A stretch of 64,000 bases of DNA from Planctomycetaceae bacterium (GCA_027487775.1 JAIYCY010000009.1:20914-84913); one strand, 5' to 3'. Counted from the stretch's first letter, positions 35,289-45,101 are shown. Notes: a model not told the origin generated them from the sequence alone. Numbers and translations are program-made.

Positions 35289-35353
35289 AGGGAGAATTCG
35301 TTGCGAAGAAACGTGAGGACGATGAATGATGAACGATGAATATGCTCGCGGGT

Positions 35354-36352
35354 TTACATCGTCATCGTTTCGACCGGCCCGGTGTCTGTGGCATCGGACG
35401 CCGGACCGGGAACGACAGGCGCATCGGGCGGAGTCGGTGGGACCGGTGGTGCGAAATCAGATTCGAGTTTCTCGATGCGCTCTCGCAGTTCCGAATCGAT
35501 TGCAGACTTTTCTTCGTCGGTATTGAACGGGCCGCTGAAAACGGTCTTTCCTTCGGCGTCGGTGACGGTGACGCGTTTTCCGTCGATGTTGGTCTCCATG
35601 CGGATGGTCTGCTTGCCATCGCTATGAATGATCACTCGATCACCTTGTGGAAGGATGCGCATAATGCGCGGGCGGATTTCTTTCAGTCCCTGCTCGATAC
35701 GCTCGCGCATGTCTGGGAAGCGAAGCTCTGGGAGCCTTTGAAGTTCGGGGATCTCGCGAAGCCGTTCAAGGCCCGGGATGTCGCGAAGTTCGGTGATTTC
35801 GCCGAGGCGATCCATCCAGACCGCCGGCTCTGGGGCAAGTTCGCGTTCGCCGAGTTTGGCACGGATTTGAACGGGTTGACCCTTGCGAAGCACGGTCAAT
35901 TCGATGTCCGTGCCCGCCGGCTTGATACGAATGAGCGTCGTCAGTTGTTCGACATTGATCAAAAGCTGGTCATCGAGCTTCTGCAAAACGTCGTAAGTCT
36001 GCACGCCGGCCGCCTCGGCAGGTGAGCCGGGCGAGACGACCTCGACGATCAAACCGACCCCTTCTACCAGTCCCAGTTGGCTTGCAAGCTCCGGACGCGC
36101 TGGGCTGGTGCCCACTCCGAGATAGCTCACCTTCTTTGCAGGCATCGGGGCCGCAACACCAGCTTCGCCTTGAACGGCGATCCGTCCGTTGATTTGCACT
36201 GCCTGTCCGTCCTCGCCGGGCTGCGTGTGAATTCGGATCACAACTGGTTCGCTCGCGGTACCGTCATTGGCGAATGCGGACGCGCCAGACAGACTCGCGC
36301 AAACGAGGACCGCAACGCTCAAAGTATTCGACTTGAATTTCATGGAACGCAT
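35354..36352 (-). CDS. Exported PDZ-domain protein
   Basis: The 332-residue protein has a signal peptide (MRSMKFKSNTLSVAVLVCASLSGASAFA) and a PDZ domain around residues 72-170: LGVGTSPARPELASQLG, GVGLIVEVVSPGSPAEAAGVQTYDVLQ, and LRIKPAGTDIELTVLRKGQPV. No protease triad is present, so it is not DegP-like. After the PDZ comes an acid/Arg-rich segment with repeated REIPELQRLPELRFP-type words and a C-terminal region with Pro-rich tail. aaggag lies 7 bp before the ATG at 36352. It is the third gene of a sigma/anti-sigma cassette; the tail may bind or sense an envelope peptide, which is inference. Confidence 0.78.
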   Translation of the reverse strand: MRSMKFKSNTLSVAVLVCASLSGASAFANDGTASEPVVIRIHTQPGEDGQAVQINGRIAVQGEAGVAAPMPAKKVSYLGVGTSPARPELASQLGLVEGVGLIVEVVSPGSPAEAAGVQTYDVLQKLDDQLLINVEQLTTLIRIKPAGTDIELTVLRKGQPVQIRAKLGERELAPEPAVWMDRLGEITELRDIPGLERLREIPELQRLPELRFPDMRERIEQGLKEIRPRIMRILPQGDRVIIHSDGKQTIRMETNIDGKRVTVTDAEGKTVFSGPFNTDEEKSAIDSELRERIEKLESDFAPPVPPTPPDAPVVPGPASDATDTGPVETMTM

Positions 36353-36497
36353 CGTGCGTCTCCTTGCAGAAATGGTTTCTTATGGCCGAGTTGAAGTCAG
36401 ACAACGCTCGACCTTCGAATCTCACATGCACTGCATGGATCTAGTGACGATTCGCTGTCAGCAGGTTGGAGCGACACGGCGTACTTCTGCACGCGCG

Positions 36498-36980
36498 TTA
36501 CTGGGTTGGAAAATCAACCAAAATGACGTCCTGCTGCGGCGTGCCGAGCTCCGTGGAAATGCTCCCATCAGGAAGCGTCTTTCGCGTCTCCTCGAATTGC
36601 ACCCGACGGATGACGCGTGCCGGCGTATGGTTGTCGAGCATCACGGTTCCGCCGTCGAAGCTTTCCCACCATTGAACTTTGGTCACCGGGCCTTCAGGAC
36701 TCGACTGCGCGACGACCTGAGGCGAGTCTTCGATGCGAGGTGAATCGACGTAATAGGCCCAACCGACTGCGAGCAGGACGCCGGTAGCAAGCGTGGCGGC
36801 ACACGTGACCCAGACGCTTGGGCGAGCCCAAAGAGGCGTGATGGGTTCGACGGCCGGCGCGGCAGGATGGGTGAGCGCGAACTTCGTAAACGCGGGCGCG
36901 GCGGCACCGATCATCGGGCCGAGCTTGCGCTTCATGTGCCCTCGAAGGAGTGCATCGAGTTTGTCATCGTCCAGCTTCAT
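36498..36980 (-). CDS. Putative membrane anti-sigma factor
   Basis: A 160-residue protein whose ATG at 36980 overlaps the sigma factor stop (ATGA, 36977-36980), the arrangement usual for sigma/anti-sigma pairs. Residues 1-45 are polar, starting MKLDDDKLDALLRGHMKRK. One membrane span follows (VTCAATLATGVLLAVGWAYY, about residues 55-75). The C-terminus is an exported domain with WWESFDGGTVMLDN and QFEETRKTLPDG. There is no zinc-binding HxxxCxxC motif. The assignment rests on position, coupling and topology, not on a recognised domain. Confidence 0.7.
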   Translation of the reverse strand: MKLDDDKLDALLRGHMKRKLGPMIGAAAPAFTKFALTHPAAPAVEPITPLWARPSVWVTCAATLATGVLLAVGWAYYVDSPRIEDSPQVVAQSSPEGPVTKVQWWESFDGGTVMLDNHTPARVIRRVQFEETRKTLPDGSISTELGTPQQDVILVDFPTQ

Positions 36981-37690
36981 GGAGTCATCACCGCCCGCGG
37001 TTGCAACATGCTTTCGTCCATACCTTCATCAGATTTCAATGGTTTCGACCTACTCACTTCATCCCTCGACCGTTTCACATCACCTTTTGACCGATTCACA
37101 TCTCCGTCCGATCGATCGATTTCTCCGCCCGAACGCCCCGCCTCGTCGCCGAAGTGGCGTTCGAGGGCTGCCTTCAAGGCCGACCGCGCCCTGCTCAATC
37201 TCATATCGACCGCCGCGGGTGACAGGTCGAGCAATTCGCCGATTTCTTTGCTGCTCAGGTCCTCGAAGTATCGGAGCGTGACGCAGGCGGCGCTGGTTTC
37301 ATCGAGCGAGGAAATTGCCCGATCGACCAATCGCCGGACATCTGCCGACTCGAGCGGATCGTCCTGCGTGCGTCCGGATTCGCCATCAAGCACTTCATCG
37401 CCGACCAGCTTGAATCGCCTGACGGGCGACCGGTTCGTGTTGGTTGCCAGTCGTCGGACAGTTGTCGCAAGCCAGGGAACAAACTTGGTGACATCCTGAA
37501 GGTCGGCGAGTCGTTTCCAGCAGCGAATGAAGGCATCCTGCACCACATCCGATGCCGTCGCCGAGCATCGAACGCCCGCGTAGGCCAGAGCGACCATGCT
37601 CCTTTCATGACGCCGCACCAGCTCCGCGAACGCGGTGGCATTCCCGCGGCGGGCTTCGTCGACGAGTCGAGCGTCTGGCGTGCCGTCCAT
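36977..37690 (-). CDS. ECF-type sigma factor with a repetitive C-terminal tail
   Basis: 237 residues from ATG 37690. Region 2 is AFAELVRRHERSMVALAYAG and DVVQDAFIRCWKRL (core-RNA-polymerase binding and -10 recognition). Region 4 is ISSLDETSAACVTLRYFEDLSSKEIGELLDLSPAAVDMRLSRARSAL (helix-turn-helix for the -35 element). After region 4 come about 55 extra residues made of seven-residue repeats, for example DRSDGDV and NRSKGDV. It begins a cassette with a coupled anti-sigma gene and a PDZ gene. Its target promoters are not known. Confidence 0.9.
   Translation of the reverse strand: MDGTPDARLVDEARRGNATAFAELVRRHERSMVALAYAGVRCSATASDVVQDAFIRCWKRLADLQDVTKFVPWLATTVRRLATNTNRSPVRRFKLVGDEVLDGESGRTQDDPLESADVRRLVDRAISSLDETSAACVTLRYFEDLSSKEIGELLDLSPAAVDMRLSRARSALKAALERHFGDEAGRSGGEIDRSDGDVNRSKGDVKRSRDEVSRSKPLKSDEGMDESMLQPRAVMTP
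37034..37138 (-). repeat. 21-bp tandem repeats in the sigma factor tail
   Basis: Five 21-bp units encode GRSGGEI, DRSDGDV, NRSKGDV, KRSRDEV and SRSKPLK. The units diverge in sequence but share x-Arg-Ser at the start and, in the first four, a G/D-D/E-V/I end. Confidence 0.85.
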
Positions 37691-37844
37691 CTGCAATCAT
37701 CCTATCCACCAGCTAGACAATCCACACAACCCAACCTAACAACCGCAGGATCGATTCCAGTTCCTTGAATCGAGTCGGCCCGCTCCACCAAGAGGCGAAA
37801 GCGGGCCAACGAGAAGATGAAATCGACGATAAACGACTCAGGAA

Positions 37845-40800
37845 TCAGTCTTTACGATTGCCGACGCCGGCCGCATCGCCTGGCATTCGCCGACTTCGAC
37901 GAAGCCCGAGCGTCAATCCACCCGAGATCAGTCCGAGTACCATCGGCTCAGGAACAGCCGCGCGGGCAGACGTCCAGTCCGTGACGAAATCCTCGCCCGC
38001 CATTGCAGTGAGCTGCGCCTCTTCGGCTCCGCCAAACGTCCCCCCGTAGCTCCGCGCAAGGGCCAGCAGGTCGGTGAAGTTCACCAGTCCATCGTAGGTG
38101 ACATCACCATCACGCCAGACCTTGCCGGAACCTCCTTCATAGTTCCGAGCCAGGGCGACCAGATCAGTGAAATTCACAACGCGGTCGAGATTCGTATCTC
38201 CCGCGAGTGTCGCCAAGACGAGGACGGCCGTCCCATCGGCGCCCTGACCATAGAACGCCCCGCCACCGACGCCAAGGATATCGCTCGCCTCTGCGTAGCC
38301 GATCGATCGGTTGTTGGTCGACGTCACCACGCTGCTGTTGATGCCGGCAGCGCCGTTCCAGTTGCCACCGTTGTAACCCGCGGCCAGATACCCGCGGATG
38401 GTCGCGATAGGGCTGGCACCGTTGTAATCGACGATCAGGGCATGATCCGTAACATCCACACGACCGCCGTTGCTGATGGTGAGTCCGCTGACCTTACTCG
38501 TGCCTGTGTTCCCACCGCCGGCGCTGATCCGGACAGTACCAGCATGCTGTGCGTCGATCGCGGGGCCGCGAATGGACTGATAACCCATATTCGAGCTTGA
38601 CTGGCCACTCACCAAGCCCGAACCCGTGACCGGGCCGAGGTTGCCGACAGCGGAATTGCGTGATTCGAGGAAGCTGCCGACGTCGACGACGATCGGCCCG
38701 ACTCCGCCGAAGTACCCTCCGCTCTCGCCGGCCAGGTAGAGCGTCGCGCCGTTGCTCGCGCGGAGCGTGCCGTTGTTGGTGAAGGTCACGTTCGAGCCAT
38801 TGTTCTGGGCATCGATGTACAAGCCGCCAAAGATGCTCGCGCTGCCGGGCACGTTAGCGTGGATCGTGCCATGATTGACGATGACAGTCGATCCCGCACC
38901 GAGCGAGCCGCTTCCGCGAACGGTTTGTCCCGCGCCGAAGGTGACGTCGCCTCCGCCGGTGATCTGGGCCGTGCCATCCTGATTCGACGCAAAGACGATC
39001 GATCCAGCGCCGGTGAAGGCCACGCTACTTTCCGGGTCAAGATACGCGTGACTTCCTTCCCCGAAAGTCATCGTGCCGTTGTTCTCGATGGTTCCGTAGG
39101 CGTAAAGGCGGTTGCCCGCACTGACGAGCAGGTTGGACCCGCTGGTGAGCCTGATATTGCCCAGCACCGCGGCCGTTCCGGAATTCGTCGTGCCTACGCG
39201 AATGAGGCCTGCACCGCTGGTGCTCAAAGAGCCGCCTTCGAGGTAAGCCAGGTTGCGTAGCTCGACGGCCGAGCCCGCGCCCACCGCGCGAGTGACGGCG
39301 GTCGGAGCCTGCGTGAAGCGCCCGCCGTTCTCTCCGGCGTAGTACAGGATGCCGCCGTTCGTAGCCTCGGCGATGTTGTTGTTCGTGAAGGTCACGTTCA
39401 CGCCGTCGTTCTGAGCGTCGAAGTAAAGTCCACCTCCGCTGACATCGGCGCGGATCGTGCCGTTGTTGGTGATGACCGTCGATCCCGCACTCAGATTGCC
39501 CGTGCCATGAATGAGGTGTGACGCGCCGTTGATGAGTTGGCCGGAATCGATGGATGCGAAACCGGATGAGCCACTCGGTAGAAGCTGGAGATCGCCGCTG
39601 CCCTGCAAGGTCACGGTACCTGACATCGACACATAGCTGTGGTTGGCCGCCGGGCTGACAGTGATGCTGCCGTTGTTGGTGATGGTGTTGGCGAGGTAGA
39701 GGCGGGTGTTGTTTTCCGAGTCGAACTTCGAGCCTGTGGTCAATGTCAGTCCGTCAAGCGTGGCCGTGTGGTTGGCCGGCAAGCGTGCGATCCCCGACGA
39801 CGCCGTGGTGATCGATCCGCCACTGAGATATGCGCCATTGAGAATCTGGAAAATGGACCCGGCTCCCGTGGCACTGGTAACGCCCGAGGGTCCTTGGATG
39901 AATCGTCCGCCGTTCTCGCCAGCATACGAGAGTGTCGATCCTGCAGTGGCGCGGGCAACATTGTTGTTCGTAAACGTGTTATCGGCGCCGTTGTTCTGGG
40001 CATCGATATAAAGCCCGGTACCCGGGCCAGCGTTCGCTTCAATCAAGCCGTGGTTGATGATGACCACACTCCCAGCACCCAGATAGCCACTCCCGCGAAT
40101 GGTGTGCGTGGCCGTGTTGGTGAGCAGGCTGTTGTTACCGTCCACCTGAGCGTAGGCGCCCGAACCCGTATTCATCACGAGGGCGCCGCTGCCGTTGAGT
40201 GTGACGTTGCTGCCCAGTGTCCAGTAGGTGTGATTGGGACCGGGTTTGAGCGTGAACGAGCCGGTGTTGTGGATCGCACCGTTGACGAACATGCGAACAT
40301 TGTTCTGCAGTTCGAACGCGCCGGAGTTGGTGAGGGTGGAAATGGTTGCGACATGGTTCGCCGCCACCTGAACCAGTCCGCCGCCGCTTGTGGTGAGTGT
40401 TCCTCCGGTCAGCACCGCGCCATTGATGATCTGAACGACCGAGCCGGTGCCAACCGCACGGGTGATGCCGGTGGTGCCTTGGGCGAACGCTCCTCCGGAA
40501 TCGCCAGCATAGGTGACACTGCCGCCGCCTGTGGCTTCGACCAGATTATTGTTGGTGAAGGTCACACTACTGCCGGCATTTTGAGCATCGATGTAGAGGC
40601 CTGCCCCAAATATGTCAGCACGAATCACACCACTGTTCAGGATCGGCACACCACCAGCGCCCAGATAACCCGTTCCGCGGATCGTATGCGATGCGCTGTT
40701 GGTCAACAGGCTGCCGTTGCCATCGATCTGGGCAGAGCCACCCGAGCCCGCTTCCAGATGAAGTGTGCCGCTGCCATTGAGCGTTAGGGGTGCGTCAATC

Positions 40801-41750
40801 GTCATATACGTGTGATTGGCCGCCGGTGACATGTAGATGTTGCCCGAATTGTTGAGCGTGCCGGACCACCACGTTCGCGTGTTGTTTCTTGCGCGGTAGG
40901 TGCCAGACAGCGACGAGGGGCTGATTCGGGCGGAATGTCCGGATTCGGTGACAATCTCGCCCCCGCCCGTAGTCGAAAGAACGCCCGAGGTGATCGTTGC
41001 ACCGTAGACCAGGCGAACGATCGAGCCCGCGCCATGGGCCTGAATACTGCCCCCCGTGGAGTCGAGGGGCCCGCCACTTTCGCCCGATAGCGTCAGCGTC
41101 GCGCCATTAACGGACCGGAGTGTGCCAAGACTGGTAACGCCGCTGCCGTTCCAGAAATCCCAGTAGAGTTCGCGCGCGGCCAAATTGGCCTCGACGATCC
41201 CGGAAGCGCCGACATCCAGCCGCACACCGCCCCAGATGTAACCGCCTCCGCGAATCGTCTTGTTCAGGGTGACCTGACTGTTATTCCCGTTGATCTGGGC
41301 ATAGCCGCCCGACGTCCCGTTGGCCATGTCGATCACGCCCGCGCCGGAGAGCGTGCCGGTCGCGTAGAGGTTGAATGTGGTCACGTTGATTCCGGGAGCC
41401 AAGAGAAGATTGCCGCCTCCGGAGATGCTTCCATAAGCGTTCAACGTGGTGTTGTTTTGAACGGTGAGTGAGTCGCCGGTGTCGATGGTGAGATTCGCGA
41501 CATGACCCGACGTGTGGGGGCCAAGATTGACATTCACTAGAGCGGTGGACGCATTGAGGACCGCGCTCAGCCCGCTGTGTGGAACGCCCGCCGACCAGTT
41601 GGCACTGTTTCCCCAGTCTCCGTGATGAGCCCCGATATAGGTTGTTTGCCCGCGGGCCATCGAGGCGGTGAGGGCCGCGATCAACAATGATCCAGCCACC
41701 GAAGCGGCGGCAAACTGGAGAACATACGACGGATGTTCAGCCACTTTCAT
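37845..41750 (-). CDS. Giant exported beta-helix PEP-CTERM protein A
   Basis: 1301 residues. A Sec signal ends near QTTYIGAHHGDWG. The bulk is a right-handed beta-helix made of Gly/Asn/Thr-rich repeats, recognised by recurring VTFTNNN, GLYIDAQN and AGSGG- or GSGYLGAGS-like words with a period of roughly 185-190 residues. The end has two dockerin-like calcium loops (GDTNLDRVVNFTDLVALARN and GDVTYDGLVNFTDLLALARS), then GEDFVTDWTSARA and the PEP-CTERM (VPEPMVLGLIS, hydrophobic helix, Arg-rich tail). PEP-CTERM proteins are cut by exosortase and linked to extracellular polymer. A gggag ribosome site stands 5 bp before the ATG. It is downstream of paralogue B. Confidence 0.88.
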   Translation of the reverse strand: MKVAEHPSYVLQFAAASVAGSLLIAALTASMARGQTTYIGAHHGDWGNSANWSAGVPHSGLSAVLNASTALVNVNLGPHTSGHVANLTIDTGDSLTVQNNTTLNAYGSISGGGNLLLAPGINVTTFNLYATGTLSGAGVIDMANGTSGGYAQINGNNSQVTLNKTIRGGGYIWGGVRLDVGASGIVEANLAARELYWDFWNGSGVTSLGTLRSVNGATLTLSGESGGPLDSTGGSIQAHGAGSIVRLVYGATITSGVLSTTGGGEIVTESGHSARISPSSLSGTYRARNNTRTWWSGTLNNSGNIYMSPAANHTYMTIDAPLTLNGSGTLHLEAGSGGSAQIDGNGSLLTNSASHTIRGTGYLGAGGVPILNSGVIRADIFGAGLYIDAQNAGSSVTFTNNNLVEATGGGSVTYAGDSGGAFAQGTTGITRAVGTGSVVQIINGAVLTGGTLTTSGGGLVQVAANHVATISTLTNSGAFELQNNVRMFVNGAIHNTGSFTLKPGPNHTYWTLGSNVTLNGSGALVMNTGSGAYAQVDGNNSLLTNTATHTIRGSGYLGAGSVVIINHGLIEANAGPGTGLYIDAQNNGADNTFTNNNVARATAGSTLSYAGENGGRFIQGPSGVTSATGAGSIFQILNGAYLSGGSITTASSGIARLPANHTATLDGLTLTTGSKFDSENNTRLYLANTITNNGSITVSPAANHSYVSMSGTVTLQGSGDLQLLPSGSSGFASIDSGQLINGASHLIHGTGNLSAGSTVITNNGTIRADVSGGGLYFDAQNDGVNVTFTNNNIAEATNGGILYYAGENGGRFTQAPTAVTRAVGAGSAVELRNLAYLEGGSLSTSGAGLIRVGTTNSGTAAVLGNIRLTSGSNLLVSAGNRLYAYGTIENNGTMTFGEGSHAYLDPESSVAFTGAGSIVFASNQDGTAQITGGGDVTFGAGQTVRGSGSLGAGSTVIVNHGTIHANVPGSASIFGGLYIDAQNNGSNVTFTNNGTLRASNGATLYLAGESGGYFGGVGPIVVDVGSFLESRNSAVGNLGPVTGSGLVSGQSSSNMGYQSIRGPAIDAQHAGTVRISAGGGNTGTSKVSGLTISNGGRVDVTDHALIVDYNGASPIATIRGYLAAGYNGGNWNGAAGINSSVVTSTNNRSIGYAEASDILGVGGGAFYGQGADGTAVLVLATLAGDTNLDRVVNFTDLVALARNYEGGSGKVWRDGDVTYDGLVNFTDLLALARSYGGTFGGAEEAQLTAMAGEDFVTDWTSARAAVPEPMVLGLISGGLTLGLRRSRRMPGDAAGVGNRKD

Positions 41751-41891
41751 GTTGCTCCCTGTCAGAGGCGATGGTTATCAGAACCACCACATATTCTGAT
41801 CAAGGGCGTTGGCATCGTCGATGTGATTTGTCCGAGGTTCGTGCGAATTCGCTCGAAAGTGCCAAACTGTCGCACTCTGACTCGGGCGGGC

Positions 41892-44800
41892 TCAGGCTTT
41901 GACCCGTCGGCGTAGCGACAGTGCCGCCACGCCAGCGATCAGACCGAGGGTCGCTGGCTCGGGGATGGCGGTACGCGCGGCGTTCCAATCGGTGATGAAA
42001 TCTGCACCCGCGATATCGCTCAGTAACGACGCCTCAGACGAACTAAGCGATAGCCCGTAGTTTCTGGCCAGAGTGAGCAGGTCGGTGAAGTTAACCAGTC
42101 CATCGTAGTTGAAGTCTCCGTCGCTCCAGACTTTGCCCGCCGTCGGATTGTAGTTGCGGGCCAGAGCGAGCAGGTCGACAAAGTTCACCGATCGGTCGAG
42201 ATTGGTATCGCCTTCGAGCGTAAAGAGGATCAGAACGCTCGTGCCGTCAGCCGGTCGTCCGAAGAACATCCCGCCGGTCGGGCCGAGGAGGCTGCTTGCT
42301 TCGCCGTATCCGATGGCGCGTCCGTTGTTGTTCGCGAGGCTGCTGACGATTCCGTTGGCTCCGAACCAAGTCCCCGTCGATCGACCCGTGGTCAACTGCG
42401 TCCGAACCGAAGCGGCGGGCGAAGCGCCGGTGTAGTTGAAGACCACGCCATGATCTGCGATGTCGACCCGGCCGTTGGACACGATCGTGATCGAATCGGT
42501 GACCACACTGATGCCTGCATTGCCTCCACCGGCGGTGAGTCGAAGCACACCGTTGACGGTGGCTTCGATCGAGCCGACGTTGAAGTTCTGGAAGCTCAAG
42601 GTCGAACCCGTATTGGTGGCTCGCAGTGTGCCCGGACCCGTGACAGCGCCAAGCGTACCGCCGGTGTTGGCTCCGGCTTCGATGAAACTACCGGCATCGA
42701 CGACGAGCGGCCCGGTGCCCGAATATAACGCCGTACCGACACCTTCACTCAGTTCCAAAATGCCGCCGTTGGTTGCCCGAAGCGTGCCATTGTTGGCAAA
42801 GCCTGAGGCATTGGGGAGTAACCGCAGCGTCGAATCAGTCACATTCGCGAGGATCAGTCCATTGTTGGTGATCTGAGTGGTTGTCGAGAACCCGATGTTG
42901 CCAAACCCTCGAATCGTGTGGCCTGCGCTGTTGATGATGTGATCGGCGACGCCATTCACATTCGCATTGTCGTAGAGCCACGAAGCCGAGCCGACCAACT
43001 CAACCGCGCCGGTTCCCGCGAAGGTGAAAGTGCCGCTGGTACCGAGGTAGGTGTTACCGCCGGTCGAGTTGACACGGATGACGTTGTTGTTGGTGATAGT
43101 GTTGCGGAGCGTCGCCTGCCGGGCGTTGGGCACTTCGAGAAGCGCGCTGACGGTGACCGCGTCGAAGGTGGGAATGGATGCACCCACGCGGTGCGTGCCC
43201 GCGCCGGTGAGTTGTCCGCCGACGACGGTGTTGCCCGTGTAGGTGACGACCGAGCCGGCGTCCTGAGCGTTGATCACTGCGTTGGTGTTGGTGTAAGTCG
43301 CGCCCGGTCCCGCGAGGGCGAGCGTGCTGGTGCCGCGGGCGCGTAGTGTGCCGGTGTTGATCAGGCCGCTTGAATTGGGCGTGACCGTGAGCGTGTTGCC
43401 GGCGGTGTCGGTTTCGATCAGTCCATTGTTGGTGATCTGCGTGGTACTCGCGAACCCGATGTTGCCAAACCCGCGAATCGTGTGGCCCGTGCTGTTGATG
43501 ATGTGATCGGCGGCTCCGTTCACATTCGCATTGTCGTAGAGCCAGGAGGCTGCGCCGATCATCTCGACCACACCAGTCCCTGCGAAGGTGACGGTGCCGC
43601 TGGTGCCGAGGTAGGTGTTGGCACCGGTCGAGTTGACACGGATGACGTTGTTGTTGGTGATGGTGTTGCGGAGCGTCGCCTGCCGTGCGTTGGACACTTC
43701 GAGAAGCGCGCTGACGGTGACCGCGTCGAAGGTGGGGATGGATGCACCCACGCGGTGCGTGCCCGCGCCGGTGAGTTGTCCGCCGACGACGGTGTTGCCC
43801 GTGTAGGTGACGACCGAGCCGGCGTCCTGAGCGTTGATCACTGCGTTGGTGTTGGCGTAAGTCACGCCCGGTCCCGCGAGGGCGAGCGTGCTGGTGCCGC
43901 GGGCGCGTAGCGTGCCGGTGTTGATCAGGCCGCTTGAATTGGGCGTGACCGTGAGCGTGTTGCCGGCGGTGTCGGTTTCGATCAGTCCATTGTTGGTGAT
44001 CTGCGTGGTGCTCGCGAACCCGATGTTGCCAAACCCGCGAATGGTATGGCCTGCGGAGTTGATGAGATGGTCGTTGGCGCTATTGGCGTTGGCTTGATCG
44101 TAGAGCCAGGAGGCTGCGCCAATCATCTCGACCACGCCAGTCCCTGCGAAGGTGACAGTTCCGCTGGTGCCGAGGTAGGTGTTGGCACCGGTCGAGTTGA
44201 CGCGGATGACGTTGTTGTTGGTGATGGTATTGCGGAGCGTCGCCTGCCGGGCGTTGGGCACTTCGAGAAGCGCGCTGACCGCGACCGCGTCGAAGGTCGG
44301 GATGGCTGTGCCGGCCTGGTGCGTTCCCGCACCGATGAGTTGTCCGCCGACGAAGGTGTTGCCCACATACGTGATCGTCGAGCCGGACTGTGCGTCGAGT
44401 GTTCCGCCCGTGTTGGTGTAGGTGGTACTCGCTCCGGCGAGGGTCAGGTCGGCGCCGTTGATGGCTCGGAGCGTGCCGGTGTTGGTGAGGCCGTCAGCGT
44501 TGGGTGTGACGGTGAGGGACGATGCGGCGACATCTGCTTCGATCAGGCCTTGATTGGTGATGCGTGTGGTCGTTGAGAAGCCGATGATTCCGCGTCCTCG
44601 GATGCTATGGCCCGCCGCGTTCGTAAGGTGATCGGCGACGCCGTTCACATTCGAGATGTCATAGAACCACGCAGTACTGTTGGTAAGGCGAACCGTTCCA
44701 GTGCCAGAGAGCGTGACATTGCCCGAGGGCATCAGGTAGGTGTTGCCACCGGTGCTGCCGACGGTGAGCGTTCCGTTGTTGGTCAGATTGCCAAACAGGC

Positions 44801-45101
44801 CGAGGCGTTGGGCGTTGTTGATCGACACCGCATCGCCGGCATCGATCGTCAGCGCCCGAACGTTGCTCGCGGCGTCGACGAGGACGGTCACATTGCTGGC
44901 GTTGTTGTTGACACGCGCGTCGGTGGTGCTTGACGGAACGCCGAGCGACCAGTTGCCAACAGCGGTCCAGTTACCATTGTTCGCTCCCGTATAGACCGAC
45001 TGACCCAGCACCTCTTGCGAGTGCATGATCCCACTCACGGTCGCGGCGGCAACAGCGACGGCAGACAATGAGACACGACGAGTGTGGATGGGCTTGGACA
45101 T
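41892..45101 (-). CDS. Giant exported beta-helix PEP-CTERM protein B
   Basis: 1069 residues from ATG 45101 (gggaga six bp upstream; MSKPIHTRRVSLSAVAVAAATVSG signal). It opens QSVYTGANNGNWTAVGNWSLGVP like paralogues A and C. The helix repeats of 188 residues (for example RQATLRNTITNNNVIRVNST and VTFAGTGVVEMIGAASWLYD) are nearly identical at DNA level over about 1.5 kb. The end has two calcium loops (GDTNLDRSVNFVDLLALARN, GDFNYDGLVNFTDLLTLARN), the ADFITDWNAA linker and the PEP-CTERM (IPEPATLGLIAGVAALSLRRR). It likely contributes to a surface or matrix structure. It is 141 bp upstream of paralogue A on the same strand. Confidence 0.88.
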   Translation of the reverse strand: MSKPIHTRRVSLSAVAVAAATVSGIMHSQEVLGQSVYTGANNGNWTAVGNWSLGVPSSTTDARVNNNASNVTVLVDAASNVRALTIDAGDAVSINNAQRLGLFGNLTNNGTLTVGSTGGNTYLMPSGNVTLSGTGTVRLTNSTAWFYDISNVNGVADHLTNAAGHSIRGRGIIGFSTTTRITNQGLIEADVAASSLTVTPNADGLTNTGTLRAINGADLTLAGASTTYTNTGGTLDAQSGSTITYVGNTFVGGQLIGAGTHQAGTAIPTFDAVAVSALLEVPNARQATLRNTITNNNVIRVNSTGANTYLGTSGTVTFAGTGVVEMIGAASWLYDQANANSANDHLINSAGHTIRGFGNIGFASTTQITNNGLIETDTAGNTLTVTPNSSGLINTGTLRARGTSTLALAGPGVTYANTNAVINAQDAGSVVTYTGNTVVGGQLTGAGTHRVGASIPTFDAVTVSALLEVSNARQATLRNTITNNNVIRVNSTGANTYLGTSGTVTFAGTGVVEMIGAASWLYDNANVNGAADHIINSTGHTIRGFGNIGFASTTQITNNGLIETDTAGNTLTVTPNSSGLINTGTLRARGTSTLALAGPGATYTNTNAVINAQDAGSVVTYTGNTVVGGQLTGAGTHRVGASIPTFDAVTVSALLEVPNARQATLRNTITNNNVIRVNSTGGNTYLGTSGTFTFAGTGAVELVGSASWLYDNANVNGVADHIINSAGHTIRGFGNIGFSTTTQITNNGLILANVTDSTLRLLPNASGFANNGTLRATNGGILELSEGVGTALYSGTGPLVVDAGSFIEAGANTGGTLGAVTGPGTLRATNTGSTLSFQNFNVGSIEATVNGVLRLTAGGGNAGISVVTDSITIVSNGRVDIADHGVVFNYTGASPAASVRTQLTTGRSTGTWFGANGIVSSLANNNGRAIGYGEASSLLGPTGGMFFGRPADGTSVLILFTLEGDTNLDRSVNFVDLLALARNYNPTAGKVWSDGDFNYDGLVNFTDLLTLARNYGLSLSSSEASLLSDIAGADFITDWNAARTAIPEPATLGLIAGVAALSLRRRVKA
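42780..44345 (-). repeat. Three near-identical 564-bp repeats inside paralogue B
   Basis: Matching sequence recurs at 42918, 43482 and 44046, an exact 564-bp spacing, or 188 codons. Units two and three are almost identical over long stretches (for example around the GTTGTTGGTGATG region), and unit one differs by scattered substitutions. Confidence 0.85.

Noticed and set aside
39639..40787. Plus-strand frame opposite PEP-CTERM protein A
   Set aside because: Same mirror effect of repetitive coding; no ribosome site.
42918..44576. Three similar plus-strand frames at 564-bp intervals
   Set aside because: They are antisense images of the 188-codon repeats in protein B, not genes.
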